Shown: positions 48,005 to 57,050, numbered from the stretch's first letter. The stretch is DNA of 64,000 bases from an uncultured Oscillospiraceae bacterium (GCA_900544715.1 UQWL01000006.1:90397-154396), one strand, 5' to 3'. Notes: generated by a model from the sequence alone, not told the origin. Translations and numbers: made by a program.

Positions 48005-49087
48005 TTACGCATTTTCCGCTTCGAATTTCCTCATGAACGCAACCAGCTTCTCCACGCCCTCGATTGGCATCGCATTGTAGATCGACGCGCGCATGCCGCC
48101 AACCGTGCGGTGGCCCTTCAGGTTGACAAACCCAGCGGTAGTTGCTTCCTTGATGAATTTTGCGTTGAGCTCGTCGCTGTCTGTCACAAAGGGGACGTTC
48201 ATCAGGGAACGGTCCTCCGGCACGACGGTGCCGCGGAACATCTTGCTCTCCTCCAGGAAATCATAGAGAACCTTCGCCTTTTTGACGTTGCGCTCCTTCA
48301 TTGCTTCCAGGCCGCCGATGGATTGAATCCATTCAAGCACCAGCTTGCAGATATAAATCGTATAGCAGGGGGGCGTATTGTACATGGAACCGTTATCCGC
48401 ATGCACCTTATAATCGAGCATTGTGGGCGTAATATCGCGCGCCTTGCCGATCAGATCCTCACGGACGATTACAATCGTGAGGCCTGCGGGCGCTACATTC
48501 TTCTGCGCACCGCCATAAACCATGCCGAATTTTGTAACATCCAGCGGCTCAGAGAGGAAGCAGGAAGAGATATCCGCCACCAGCGGCACGTCGCCGGTAT
48601 CCGGCAAATCATGATAAACCGTGCCGTAGATCGTATTATTCATGCAGATATAGAAGTAATCCGCATCCGGCGTGAAATCCGCCTTATTAAGCTTCGGGAT
48701 GTAAGAGAAGGTTTTATCCTTCGAAGAGGCGACGATATGCGCATCGCCATATTTGCAAGCCTCCTGATAGGCCTTATTGGCCCACTGGCCGGTGACGACG
48801 TAATCCGCCTTGCCGCTGCCATTCATCAAATTGAGCGGGATTGCGGCGAACTGGGTAGACGCGCCGCCCTGCAAAAAGAGCACTTTATAATTCTCCGGGA
48901 TATTCATCAGCTCGCGCAATAGGCTTTCCGCCCCACGAATGATTCCCTCATATTCTTTCGAACGGTGGGACATCTCCATAACGGACTGCCCGCATCCCTC
49001 ATAATCGAGCATTTCAGCGGCTGCTTTGCGCAGCACTTCCTCCGGCAGCATGGACGGGCCGGCAGAAAAATTATAAACTCTGGACAT
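48005..49087 (-). CDS. serC: phosphoserine aminotransferase
   Basis: This 360-residue class-V PLP transaminase converts 3-phosphohydroxypyruvate to phosphoserine. Motifs: VYNFSAGPSMLPEEVL, VLFLQGGASTQFAAIP, VADISSCFLSEPLDVTKFG, and MVYGGAQKNVAPAGLTIVIV with the PLP Lys, then GHRTVGGMRASIYNAM. ATG follows GGAGGTAATG. It is the first gene of the serC-serA pair. No serB is visible, so phosphoserine phosphatase must be encoded elsewhere. Confidence 0.96.
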   Translation of the reverse strand: MSRVYNFSAGPSMLPEEVLRKAAAEMLDYEGCGQSVMEMSHRSKEYEGIIRGAESLLRELMNIPENYKVLFLQGGASTQFAAIPLNLMNGSGKADYVVTGQWANKAYQEACKYGDAHIVASSKDKTFSYIPKLNKADFTPDADYFYICMNNTIYGTVYHDLPDTGDVPLVADISSCFLSEPLDVTKFGMVYGGAQKNVAPAGLTIVIVREDLIGKARDITPTMLDYKVHADNGSMYNTPPCYTIYICKLVLEWIQSIGGLEAMKERNVKKAKVLYDFLEESKMFRGTVVPEDRSLMNVPFVTDSDELNAKFIKEATTAGFVNLKGHRTVGGMRASIYNAMPIEGVEKLVAFMRKFEAENA

Positions 49088-49129
49088 TCTTTCATTACCT
49101 CCACTGATTGATCTACATGATTGCCTTCT

Positions 49130-49159
49130 ATTATATCGATACCAGTGTTAGAAAGTCAA
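49130..49159 (-). promoter_or_regulatory. serC-serA promoter
   Basis: On the minus strand: TTGACT (49154-49159), an 18-base spacer, TATAAT (49130-49135). The upstream 49160-49380 stretch is strikingly AT-rich with A and T tracts and no gene; it may act as an UP-element or bent region. Confidence 0.8.
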
Positions 49160-49380
49160 TATATTGATAATTTTTTAACAACTATTTTTTAAAAAAATGT
49201 ATTTTTATCTAAAACTTGTCCATATTTTTAACAATAAATCAAATAGAGTTGCCTTTCATTTTTTATCTCTGTTGCTCTATGTTACCGCCCAATTTTTATT
49301 CCCAAAAATAAATAAAAATTGGTTTTCATACTAAAAAGCCCTTTATTTTCTATGTAAGCGCTTCTTTTTTCAGAAATAAA

Positions 49381-49404
49381 AAGCCAGAGTTAAAACTCTG
49401 GCTT
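49381..49404 (-). terminator. terminator of the rpmH-to-jag run
   Basis: AAGCCAGAGT-TAAA-ACTCTGGCTT forms a perfect 10-bp stem, with T tracts on either side. Confidence 0.75.
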
Positions 49405-49436
49405 TTCGTTTCTTTCACAATCTAAACGGTTTCTTT

Positions 49437-50279
49437 TTATTCGCTTTTTGGCTCAATTTTTCCATAGAGAGGAGCCGCCCCTACATCCCGATGCGGAGCA
49501 CGGGAAGGGGATGGCTGGTTCTTCTCTCTGGATGAATGATTGTTAAAATCCCGTTTTGGGCCTTTTGTATCACGCCCACGTCCGCCGCGGTTATTATGAT
49601 ATCCACCTCGGCCGCGATTCTGCCCGCCGCTGTGCGTTGGTTTTACGCCCTCTTCCAAAGAAATAACCACTCTGCGATCGCTATCTGAGCCGATCGAATG
49701 GGATTTAACGCCTTCCATCTCCTGGATTGCCGTATGGATCACGCGGCGCTCATAGGGATTCATCGGCTCTAATACAACATTGCGGCCATATTTCAGCACC
49801 TGACTTGCGCTCCTGTGCGCAAGGCCGCGCAGCGTTTCATCCCGTTTCTCCCGATAATCGCCCACATTCAGGGAAACTCGGATATATTCCTCCGTGCCAC
49901 GGTTGGCGACCAGGCTTGTCAAGTATTGCAGCGCATCGAGTGTTTCTCCCCGGCGGCCAATGATGGCGCCATGATTTTCGCCGCATTCCAGATCAAGCCT
50001 ATAGTGGCCATCCTCCTGTATTTCCTTTACCGTTACATCCGGGATGCCCATCCCATCCAGAACACGTGTGAGATAATCGATTGCTTTCCCCACCGGGGAC
50101 TCTTCATAAGACGCCCGCACTTTCGCAGGCGCGCCTCCAAAAAGCCCAAAGGTCTTTTTTACTGGCATTTCCAGCACTTCGATCTTTACCTCGACATTCT
50201 CCGGCGCTGCAAGCTCTGCGACCGCCTTTTCACGCGCCTCCTCGATCGTGGCGCCCGTGCAGATTGCCTCTTTTAGCAT
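49437..50279 (-). CDS. jag: RNA-binding protein Jag/KhpB
   Basis: This protein of about 280 residues is taken from ATG 50279; GTG 50291 is an alternative. The Jag N-terminal domain reads AICTGATIEEAREKAVAELA and KTFGLFGGAPAKVRASYE, followed by a KH domain (LECGENHGAIIGRRGETLDA, LQYLTSLV) and an R3H domain (LRGLAHRSASQVLKYGRNV, LEPMNPYERRVIHTAIQ). The tail is Arg/Gly-rich (QNRGRGGYHNNRGGRGRD), suggesting added RNA contact. KhpB/EloR controls cell elongation and RNA fate. Confidence 0.92.
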   Translation of the reverse strand: MLKEAICTGATIEEAREKAVAELAAPENVEVKIEVLEMPVKKTFGLFGGAPAKVRASYEESPVGKAIDYLTRVLDGMGIPDVTVKEIQEDGHYRLDLECGENHGAIIGRRGETLDALQYLTSLVANRGTEEYIRVSLNVGDYREKRDETLRGLAHRSASQVLKYGRNVVLEPMNPYERRVIHTAIQEMEGVKSHSIGSDSDRRVVISLEEGVKPTHSGGQNRGRGGYHNNRGGRGRDTKGPKRDFNNHSSREKNQPSPSRAPHRDVGAAPLYGKIEPKSE

Positions 50280-50317
50280 GTCCTTCACCACCTGTTATCG
50301 TTATGAACCGGCGCGCA

Positions 50318-51274
50318 TCAAGCCTCCATTTCACGCTGTGCGATCCGTTTCATATTTTCTTCTTTAGAACGGCGGTTGACCGTTTCTTCTACCATCATTT
50401 TGGCAATGATCTTTTTGGGGCTGTGCGTATAATTGAGCAGGATCATCTGCGCAAATGCAATGATATTGGACATGATCCAATAAATACCCGCGCCCGCAGG
50501 AAACTGGAACGCGATCACAAGGGAAAACAGCGGCATGCCAAAGGCCGTGCAGCCCATCATCGGGTTTTTCGCCATTTCGGGATTGGTCTGCTTCTGACGA
50601 ATCCAAGTATAAATACCGGACGCCATCGCCGACAGGCCGGAAAACAGCGGCACAAGCAACAGGATTAATTCCTGTTTGCTGGCGGACCCAAGATGAGAAA
50701 GCGTAGAAACGCTAGGTGTTTCCGCAAGTGGAATGCCAAACATTGTATAATCAAAGCCGCGCAGCTTATCCACTATTTCAGCAGAAAGAGCCGGCATTTT
50801 TGCAATTACTTCATCCAAATGATTGAATATCTGAAGCTCCAGCAGATTCTGCTTGACAGAGGTATCTCCCAAAAGGCCCTGGACGATCTTCGTCATTTCA
50901 CGAACCGTATTGGAATCTACGCCTAGCACATATTGGATTGGATAATAAATCACACCCAACAGGCCAAAAATAACCGGCAGCTGAATCAGCATTGGCAGGC
51001 AGCCGGCGCTCATGGGATTATAGCCCTCGCGCGAATAAAGGGCCTGCATTTCCTCATTGAGCTTGACCTGATTGCCCTTATATTTTTCTTGCAGTTTTTT
51101 GATTTTCGGCTGCAACCGCATCTGCTTTGCCGTGCCCTTTTGCTGGCTGATGGAGGAGGGGAGAAGAATCAGCCGGAATAAAAGCGTGAATAAAAACAGA
51201 GCAAGTCCGTAATTACTCACCAGATCATAAAAAATCCGGAAAATAAAACCAAAGGGTGTATATAAAATACTCAT
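50318..51274 (-). CDS. yidC: membrane protein insertase YidC
   Basis: This 318-residue YidC/Oxa1-family insertase has helices FGFIFRIFYDLVSNYGLALF and LPMLIQLPVIFGLLGVIYYP, a charged coiled hairpin (KKLQEKYKGNQVKLNEEM), the conserved Arg inside the hydrophilic groove (LLFRLILLP), and a C-terminal basic tail (NRRSKEENMKRIAQREMEA). No lipobox Cys is present at the start, unlike Bacillus SpoIIIJ. It lies between yidD and jag. Confidence 0.94.
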   Translation of the reverse strand: MSILYTPFGFIFRIFYDLVSNYGLALFLFTLLFRLILLPSSISQQKGTAKQMRLQPKIKKLQEKYKGNQVKLNEEMQALYSREGYNPMSAGCLPMLIQLPVIFGLLGVIYYPIQYVLGVDSNTVREMTKIVQGLLGDTSVKQNLLELQIFNHLDEVIAKMPALSAEIVDKLRGFDYTMFGIPLAETPSVSTLSHLGSASKQELILLLVPLFSGLSAMASGIYTWIRQKQTNPEMAKNPMMGCTAFGMPLFSLVIAFQFPAGAGIYWIMSNIIAFAQMILLNYTHSPKKIIAKMMVEETVNRRSKEENMKRIAQREMEA

Positions 51275-51417
51275 GAAAGGCCTCCATAACGTTCAATGAG
51301 GTAGCATTCCTGCAAAAACCTAAACCGTTTCCTCAAATTTCTCCATACAAACCTTTTATAAAAACGGCGATAACGGCAATTTAACAATTTGTTTTTTTTA
51401 GCAAACATTTTATTCAT

Positions 51418-51636
51418 TTATTTTTTAGGAGGCACAGGATCATATCCACCCGGAAAAAGCGGATTACACCGCAAAAGCCTCCACAAGGCCAACGCGCCGC
51501 CCTTCCATGCGCCAAAACGCTCAATTGCCTCCACGGCATACTGGGAGCAGGTAGGATAAAAACGGCAGCGTGGCGGAAACAAAGGCGAAATTTTTTTTTG
51601 ATAAAAACGAATCATGGAAAGAAACGCTTTTTTCAT
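51418..51636 (-). CDS. yidD: membrane protein insertion efficiency factor YidD
   Basis: This 72-residue protein reads MKKAFLSMIRFYQKKISPLF, then PPRCRFYPTCSQYAVEAIE with the conserved Cys pair, FGAWKGGALALWRLLRCNP and GGYDPVPPKK. ATG 51636 overlaps the rnpA stop (ATGA). The frame is open upstream, but the family start lies here. YidD helps YidC-dependent insertion. Confidence 0.95.
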   Translation of the reverse strand: MKKAFLSMIRFYQKKISPLFPPRCRFYPTCSQYAVEAIERFGAWKGGALALWRLLRCNPLFPGGYDPVPPKK

Positions 51637-51989
51637 AGATCCTTTTTCTCCTTGGAGGGGATCACGCCCGCCGCGCAAAGCTGCTTTTGCATCACTTTTT
51701 CAAGCTCTGTGCTTTTGATCCACTTCGTACGGCTTCGGGCGACAAAAACAATATCCCAATTGCCCAAAATCTCCTCCGACACGGCAAAAAACGCCGCGCG
51801 GATCACGCGCTTCGAGCGGTTGCGCTCCACTGCATTGCCGATTTTTTTACTTGTTGTGATCCCAAACCGACAAATTCCCGCGCGGTTTCTCATTACATAG
51901 GTCACCAACGCAGGATGAGTAAACGATTTTCCCCGCCTGTACAGGCGGCGGAAATCTGTATTTCGATTCAATGAAATATAGTCAGCCAA
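51633..51989 (-). CDS. rnpA: ribonuclease P protein component
   Basis: This is a 118-residue protein if started at TTG 51989, which follows AAAGGA. It reads YISLNRNTDFRRLYRRGKSF, then VMRNRAGICRFGITTSKKIG and NAVERNRSKRVIRAAF, the RNR motif that contacts P RNA, and ends with DIVFVARSRTKW. It is the protein subunit for tRNA 5' processing. No ATG is available in the proper place, so the TTG is chosen from SD and family length. Confidence 0.93.
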   Translation of the reverse strand: MADYISLNRNTDFRRLYRRGKSFTHPALVTYVMRNRAGICRFGITTSKKIGNAVERNRSKRVIRAAFFAVSEEILGNWDIVFVARSRTKWIKSTELEKVMQKQLCAAGVIPSKEKKDL

Positions 51990-52024
51990 AACGATCCTTT
52001 CGCTTTCAAGGGCATGCAGAAAAT

Positions 52025-52054
52025 GTGCTGCTGCTTTGCTTGAAGCAGCAGCAC
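52025..52054 (-). promoter_or_regulatory. hairpin between rpmH and rnpA
   Basis: GTGCTGCTGCTT / AAGCAGCAGCAC is a perfect 12-bp stem with a six-base loop and no T run. It may partly terminate or be a cleavage site that lets rpmH be made in excess of rnpA. Confidence 0.6.
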
Positions 52055-52068
52055 ATAAAAACTGCAAA

Positions 52069-52203
52069 TTAGTAGGTCAGCTGCTTTCTGCCCTTTGCCC
52101 TGCGGCGGGCAAGAACCTTGCGGCCGTTTCTATCGGCCATTCTTTTACGGAAGCCATGCTCCATCTTCCGATGCCTTTTTTTCGGCTGATACGTTCTTTT
52201 CAT
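52069..52203 (-). CDS. rpmH: 50S ribosomal protein L34
   Basis: This 44-residue protein reads MKRTYQPKKRHRKMEHGFRK and ends in ARRRAKGRKQLTY, an almost canonical L34. ATG 52203 follows GGAGGTAAG. It is the first gene left of dnaA and divergent from it, as in most bacteria. Confidence 0.97.
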   Translation of the reverse strand: MKRTYQPKKRHRKMEHGFRKRMADRNGRKVLARRRAKGRKQLTY

Positions 52204-52312
52204 AATTTTCTTACCTCCATTCCACCGGGGTATCCTTTTGCATTTTCTGGCGAATGGTTTCTCCGCCGGAAAAAAATACAGTATTCGCTTCTATGCAACC
52301 TTGCAGAGATTC

Positions 52313-52342
52313 ATTATATATCAGACCTTCTCGCCCTGTCAA
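52313..52342 (-). promoter_or_regulatory. rpmH promoter
   Basis: On the minus strand: TTGACA (52337-52342), an 18-base spacer, TATAAT (52313-52318), about 110 bases before rpmH. Confidence 0.8.
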
Positions 52343-52404
52343 TCTTTTTTTGCAGAAAACCTTTCTATTTCAGTCTTTCTTTCCACAATCCATTGGAAAG
52401 GTTG

Positions 52405-52433
52405 TTGAAAACCACGCCATTTTGTGATAGAAT
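52405..52433 (+). promoter_or_regulatory. dnaA promoter
   Basis: TTGAAA (52405-52410), a 17-base spacer, TAGAAT (52428-52433). A near DnaA box, CTTTCCACA, at 52379-52387 would allow autoregulation. Confidence 0.7.
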
Positions 52434-52548
52434 TAAATAGATTGAGCAGGAATAGCAGATGAAAAAATCCGGCGTTTTCAAATACCCGCCTGCACCCTTT
52501 TCATCCCAATATGCAACTGCCGTAAAACATAGAGGAGCGGTCAAAATC

Positions 52549-53847
52549 ATGAATTCCTTTCTGGAGATTTGGAAATCGGTACAGGATTATTGCAAAACAC
52601 AAATTACAGAGGTGGCCTTTAATGTTTGGATTGCACCGCTGACGCTCGTCCGCCTGGATGACAGCACGGCTCTGCTGACCATTGAAGATACCTTTAAAAA
52701 AGAAATCGTCGCAGTTAAATTCAACGATTTACTCTGCGAAGCGTTCGAGCAGGTGCTGGGCTTCCCGGTACATGTAGAAATCATTGTTGCAGACGAGGTG
52801 AAAGAGCCAGAACAAGAGCCAGTGCAAAGCGAAGAATATGAATACACCTTTGAAACTTTTATTGTCGGCTCTTCGAATAAATTCGCCCATGCGGCCGCCC
52901 AAGCTGTTGCAGCAAACCCTGGCGGCGCATATAACCCACTTTTTATCTATGGAAATTCCGGGCTCGGCAAAACACATCTGCTCAATGCAATCTGTTATGA
53001 AATTCGCCTTTCAAACCCCAATTCAGATATCCTCTATGTGCGGGGTGAGGATTTTACAAACGAATTGATCACCTCCATCGCAGAAAAAAGGATGATTGAT
53101 TTCCACAATAAATACCGGAAGGTTGATGTTCTGCTCGTTGACGATGTGCAGTTTATCTCCGGTAAAATTCAAACGCAGGAAGAATTTTTTCATACCTTTG
53201 AAAATTTGTCTCAGGCAGGCAAACAGATCGTTTTAACCTCCGACCGGCCTCCAAAAGAAATTCTGACGCTGGAGGACAGGCTCCGCACCCGGTTTGAATG
53301 GGGCTTGCTTGCGGATATCCAGCCGCCGGATCTTGAAACGAGAATCGCAATCGTGAAGCGCAAGGCACAGCTGCTCAATATTGGACTGCCGGATGATGTA
53401 ACCGAATATATCGCCCAAAAACTAAAAACCAATATCCGCCAGTTGGAGGGCGCAGTGAAACGGATGAAAGCCTATCATTCAATTGAAGGCCATCCGCCTA
53501 CAATTCTTTTGGCCCAGCGGGCAATTAAGGATATCTTGAGCGACAGCCAGCCCGTTCCGGTTACCGTGGAAAAGATTATTCAGGAAGTGGCCAGGACATA
53601 CGGCATCACAGAGGAGGATATCCGCTCCAACAAGCGTGATTCCACTACCTCCAAGGCACGGCAGGCGGCGATGTATATCGTCCGCGAAGTAACCGGCCTG
53701 CCAATGAAGGCGATTGGGGATGAATTTGGCGGCCGCGATCATTCCACTGTTCTTTACACTTTAACAAAAATTGAAAAGGAGATGGAAAAGAACCCCTCTT
53801 TGAAGGCAACCATTTCCGATACCATTAAAAATATACAGGATCAATAA
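52549..53847 (+). CDS. dnaA: chromosomal replication initiator DnaA
   Basis: This 432-residue protein starts at ATG 52549 after AGAGGAGCGG; the frame is open upstream without family resemblance. Domain I: FLEIWKSVQDYCKTQITEVA. AAA domain: YNPLFIYGNSGLGKTHLLNA, VDVLLVDDVQFISGKIQTQE, and QIVLTSDRPPKEI with sensor 1. Domain IV: EVTGLPMKAIGDEFGGRDHS for DnaA-box reading. Domain II is short and acidic. Confidence 0.98.
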   Translation: MNSFLEIWKSVQDYCKTQITEVAFNVWIAPLTLVRLDDSTALLTIEDTFKKEIVAVKFNDLLCEAFEQVLGFPVHVEIIVADEVKEPEQEPVQSEEYEYTFETFIVGSSNKFAHAAAQAVAANPGGAYNPLFIYGNSGLGKTHLLNAICYEIRLSNPNSDILYVRGEDFTNELITSIAEKRMIDFHNKYRKVDVLLVDDVQFISGKIQTQEEFFHTFENLSQAGKQIVLTSDRPPKEILTLEDRLRTRFEWGLLADIQPPDLETRIAIVKRKAQLLNIGLPDDVTEYIAQKLKTNIRQLEGAVKRMKAYHSIEGHPPTILLAQRAIKDILSDSQPVPVTVEKIIQEVARTYGITEEDIRSNKRDSTTSKARQAAMYIVREVTGLPMKAIGDEFGGRDHSTVLYTLTKIEKEMEKNPSLKATISDTIKNIQDQ

Positions 53848-54169
53848 CGTTTTACAAAGCTTCTCAAAGTATCGCGCGGAGGAAAATTTCTCCACTCTTT
53901 TCTCCACATTCCACATTACCTTTTCCACATAGATGTGTAAAAGAAGAGTAACCACAGCAGTTTTAAAAATCTATTCCTCTGTTTTCCCCAGAGGGAAATA
54001 CCGTTCCTGTCCAGCAGGGAAAAGGAAAAAACTGCTTTTCAACCTTTTCCACCGCCCCTATTACTAAGACTATTTATAAGAATGATAAGATATCTTTTCT
54101 TTTTCCAAAAATCAGGAAACAATACTTATTACGATTTTAGAAAATAGCAAAACTATAGGAGGAACCCAT
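53848..54169. other. probable oriC between dnaA and dnaN
   Basis: This 322-base gap contains DnaA boxes TTTTCCACA (53921-53929) and TGTGTAAAA (53934-53942, reverse) and near-boxes TTCTCCACA (53900-53908) and TTTTCCACC (54045-54053). It ends in an AT-rich stretch (54060-54160, e.g. TATTTATAAGAATGATAAG) suited to unwinding. Gene order and flanking divergence support it as the origin. The dnaN SD is at 54158-54163. Confidence 0.75.
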
Positions 54170-55279
54170 ATGAAAGTAATCTGCGATGCGCTTGCTCTAG
54201 CGGAAGCCTGCAGTAATGTACAAAGAGCTGTTTCTACCAAAGCGTCTATCCCAGCAATTGAAGGCATTTTGATGAAGGCTGAGGACAATGGGCTGATTTT
54301 GACCGGATACGATCTGGAGGTTGGGATTACAACGTCCATCGAGGCGCGCGTAGAACAGGAGGGCAGCATTATCCTGAATGCCAGATTGCTGTGCGATATT
54401 CTGCGCCGTCTCCCCGGGGAGAGCGTTTCCATTGAAGCGGATGAACGGCAGATGACGGTCATCCACAGCGGAGAGGCGGAATATAGCCTGATTGGCATTG
54501 CGGCAGATGAATATCCGGAGCTTCCTTCTGTGACGGGCGGCTATCCTGTGACCATTGCGGAGGAGCTGCTGAAAAACATGATCCGCCAGACGATTTTCGC
54601 GGTGGCGGTTAACGACAGTAAAGAAGTGCACAAGGGCGTAAAATTTGAGGTGGAGAATGGCACAATCCGCTTGATTGCCGTAGATGGCGTGCGCCTTGCG
54701 GTACGCACTGAGCAGATTGATTATAGTGGAACGGAAATTTCCTTTGTCGTTCCCTCCAAAACCCTCTCTGAGGTGACAAAGTTGCTTGGGGATGAGGAAG
54801 GAATTGTCTCTATGGGCGTTGGAAAACGTCATATCGTGTTCGAGGCGGGCGGTTATCACATCATTTCCCGCTTATTGGATGGCGATTTTCTCGATTATAA
54901 AAGCGCGATTCCGTCTAATAATGCCACGCATGTTCGGGTAAACACCAAATTGTTTATCGATAGTATTGAGCGCACCTCTCTTTTGATCACAGACCGCCTG
55001 AAAAGCCCGGTGCGTTGTGTGTTTGATGAAAATACAATCCGCATCTCCAGCATCACTTCTTTGGGCAGCGCAAATGATAAAATTGATGCGGTGATTGATG
55101 GCAATCGAGTGGAAATTGGGTTTAACAATCGCTTTATGCTGGAGGCATTGAAGGTAGTGGATACAGATGAAGTGCGTATCGAGCTTAACGGCGCGGTATC
55201 GCCCATTTTGATTCTTCCACCGGAAGGGGATAGCTTCCTGTTCCTCGTTTTGCCGGTTCGTTTGAAAAATGAAAACTGA
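54170..55279 (+). CDS. dnaN: DNA polymerase III beta sliding clamp
   Basis: This 369-residue protein has three clamp domains in order: MKVICDALALAEACSNVQRA, then AILNARLLCDILRRLP-type and LIGIAADEYPELPSV, and LLLITDRLKSPVRCVF-like with ISSITSLGSANDKID. The end is SPILILPPEGDSFLFLVLPV, the family C-terminus (PxxL..LVLPV). ATG follows TAGGAGG. Slightly shorter spacing motifs show no truncation. Confidence 0.97.
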   Translation: MKVICDALALAEACSNVQRAVSTKASIPAIEGILMKAEDNGLILTGYDLEVGITTSIEARVEQEGSIILNARLLCDILRRLPGESVSIEADERQMTVIHSGEAEYSLIGIAADEYPELPSVTGGYPVTIAEELLKNMIRQTIFAVAVNDSKEVHKGVKFEVENGTIRLIAVDGVRLAVRTEQIDYSGTEISFVVPSKTLSEVTKLLGDEEGIVSMGVGKRHIVFEAGGYHIISRLLDGDFLDYKSAIPSNNATHVRVNTKLFIDSIERTSLLITDRLKSPVRCVFDENTIRISSITSLGSANDKIDAVIDGNRVEIGFNNRFMLEALKVVDTDEVRIELNGAVSPILILPPEGDSFLFLVLPVRLKNEN

Positions 55280-55301
55280 AGGTTGATAGGAGCATAAGCT
55301 T

Positions 55302-55559
55302 ATGAAAGTAAAAGTCAGGGTGGTGCAAAAGGGGAAGCCTCTCCCACCGGAAAAAGTGTGTATTTCAACGGAATATATCCGCCTTGACGCTTTTTTAAAG
55401 CTGGCGAATGCGGTGCAAACCGGCGGCCATGCCAAAATAGTGATTCAAAATGGAGAAGTGGCTGTGAATGGTGAGGTGTGCCAAATGCGGGGAAAAAAGC
55501 TGCGGCCAGGTGATGTTGCTTCTTTTGAGGAAAAACAATATGAGGTATCGGCCTTATGA
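55302..55559 (+). CDS. yaaA: S4-domain RNA-binding protein YaaA (RlbA)
   Basis: This 85-residue protein has an S4 domain: YIRLDAFLKLANAVQTGGHA, KIVIQNGEVAVNGEVCQMRG, and KKLRPGDVASFEEKQYEV. A 25-residue N-terminal arm carries KVRVVQKGKPLPPEKVC. It lies between dnaN and recF in most Firmicutes, with ribosome or RNA binding likely. Its last codon overlaps recF by four bases (ATGA). Confidence 0.93.
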   Translation: MKVKVRVVQKGKPLPPEKVCISTEYIRLDAFLKLANAVQTGGHAKIVIQNGEVAVNGEVCQMRGKKLRPGDVASFEEKQYEVSAL

Positions 55560-56650
55560 AAGTGACCAGGCTTTCCGCGATTCATTATCGAAATTTGAAG
55601 GAACTTGAGATTTATCCGCAGGAAGGCGTTAACATCATTTATGGAGAAAATGCGCAGGGAAAAACAAACCTGTTGGAGAGCATCTGGATGTTTACCGGTT
55701 GCCGTAGCTTTCGCGGTGCAAAAGATGCAGAGCTGATATCGCTGAAAAATGAGGCTGCGCGGCTTGAAATGGATTTTTATGCAGAGGGACGGGAGCAGGA
55801 GGCTACCCTTCTTCTGGATGAAAAACGGCATGCTGTTTTAAATGGGATACCATTGCCGTCCGCTTCTAAATTGATGGGGGAATTTCGCGCGGTTGTATTT
55901 TCTCCAGCTCATTTATCTTTGGTGAAAGAGGGGCCTGTACAGCGTAGGCGGTTTTTGGATTTGGCGCTGAGCCAGTTAAGGCCGCGCTATGCATCACTGC
56001 TCAGCCAATATAACCGGGCGCTTGCACAGCGGAATATATTATTGAAAGATATTGCTTACCATTCAGAATTAATGGATACACTTGCTATTTGGGATGAGAG
56101 GCTTGCTATGTTGGGCGCTCAAATCATCTATCAAAGGCGTTCTTATGTAGATCGTATGCAGGAAAGCGCGGTTGCTTTCTACCATGGTTTATCCCGCGGC
56201 AGGGAAGAACTCAGCCTTGCCTACGCCTCTTCCATAGAAGGCCGGTCAGCAGAAGAGATCGCTTATGAGTTAAGCGAAAAGCTAACGAAAAACCGTGCGG
56301 AGGATTTAAAAAATGGCAGTACTTCCGTTGGCCCGCACAGGGATGATTTGGAGATTTATGTGGATCAATTATCGGCTCGTATCTATGGCTCCCAGGGCCA
56401 GCAGCGCTCCTGCGCGCTTTCTATGAAACTCAGTGAGGCGGCGTTAATCCGCGAAATCACAGGGGAACAGCCGGTTGCTTTGCTGGATGATGTGATGAGC
56501 GAGCTGGATGCGGGCAGGCAGGATTATATTCTCAATCATATTGAGGGTTGGCAGGTATTTATCACCTGCTGTGAGCCGTCTTCCCTGCTTCGTCTGTGTG
56601 ATGGAAAAACGTTTTCTTTGCGTAGTGGATGTTTGGAAGAAACAGCATAA
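55556..56650 (+). CDS. recF: DNA replication and repair protein RecF
   Basis: This 364-residue SMC-like ATPase has Walker A NIIYGENAQGKTNLLESI, then FRAVVFSPAHLSLVKEGPVQ, RRRFLDLALSQLRPRYASLL, STSVGPHRDDLEIYVD, signature YGSQGQQRSCALSMKL and Walker B PVALLDDVMSELDAGRQDYI. It loads RecA at gaps. ATG overlaps the yaaA stop. Confidence 0.96.
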   Translation: MKVTRLSAIHYRNLKELEIYPQEGVNIIYGENAQGKTNLLESIWMFTGCRSFRGAKDAELISLKNEAARLEMDFYAEGREQEATLLLDEKRHAVLNGIPLPSASKLMGEFRAVVFSPAHLSLVKEGPVQRRRFLDLALSQLRPRYASLLSQYNRALAQRNILLKDIAYHSELMDTLAIWDERLAMLGAQIIYQRRSYVDRMQESAVAFYHGLSRGREELSLAYASSIEGRSAEEIAYELSEKLTKNRAEDLKNGSTSVGPHRDDLEIYVDQLSARIYGSQGQQRSCALSMKLSEAALIREITGEQPVALLDDVMSELDAGRQDYILNHIEGWQVFITCCEPSSLLRLCDGKTFSLRSGCLEETA

Positions 56651-56685
56651 ATGCAAAACCGAGTATGATTCAAAGAAAAGGGGCC

Positions 56686-56970
56686 ATGGCATTGTATCTG
56701 CATTTGGGACAGGATACGGTTGTTACGCTGGATGAAATCATTGGCATTTTTGATTTAGACACGACAACCGTTTCCAAAGCGACGAGAAATTATCTGACGG
56801 ATGCGGAAAAGGCGGGGGATGTGGTGAATGTATCAATGGAGCTTCCAAAATCCTTTATTGTCTGCGCAAGCCATGCCAGGCCAAGCGGCAGGGTTATCTA
56901 TATCTCACAGATTTCTTCCGCAACGCTGCTGAAGAGAACGGAATTTATGGATAAATTAGCAAATATTTGA
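56686..56970 (+). CDS. remB: RemB-like extracellular matrix regulator (DUF370)
   Basis: This 94-residue protein starts at ATG 56686 after AAAGGGG. It begins MALYLHLGQDTVVTLDEIIG and has IFDLDTTTVSKATRNYL and PKSFIVCASHARPSGRVIYI, the conserved RemA/RemB domain. The recF-remB-gyrB order is common in Firmicutes. RemA-type proteins bind DNA as ring oligomers; RemB is a paralogue found next to recF. Confidence 0.88.
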   Translation: MALYLHLGQDTVVTLDEIIGIFDLDTTTVSKATRNYLTDAEKAGDVVNVSMELPKSFIVCASHARPSGRVIYISQISSATLLKRTEFMDKLANI

Positions 56971-57050
56971 CAAAGATTTTAGGTTAAGGAATGTCTGAAG
57001 CTGATGGATTCGAAAAGGATGCATTCAGCAGAAATTGGAGGGCTTCAGGT

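Noticed and set aside
48110..48922. Plus-strand 270-residue frame inside serC
   Set aside because: Shadow of serC; no SD and no family features.
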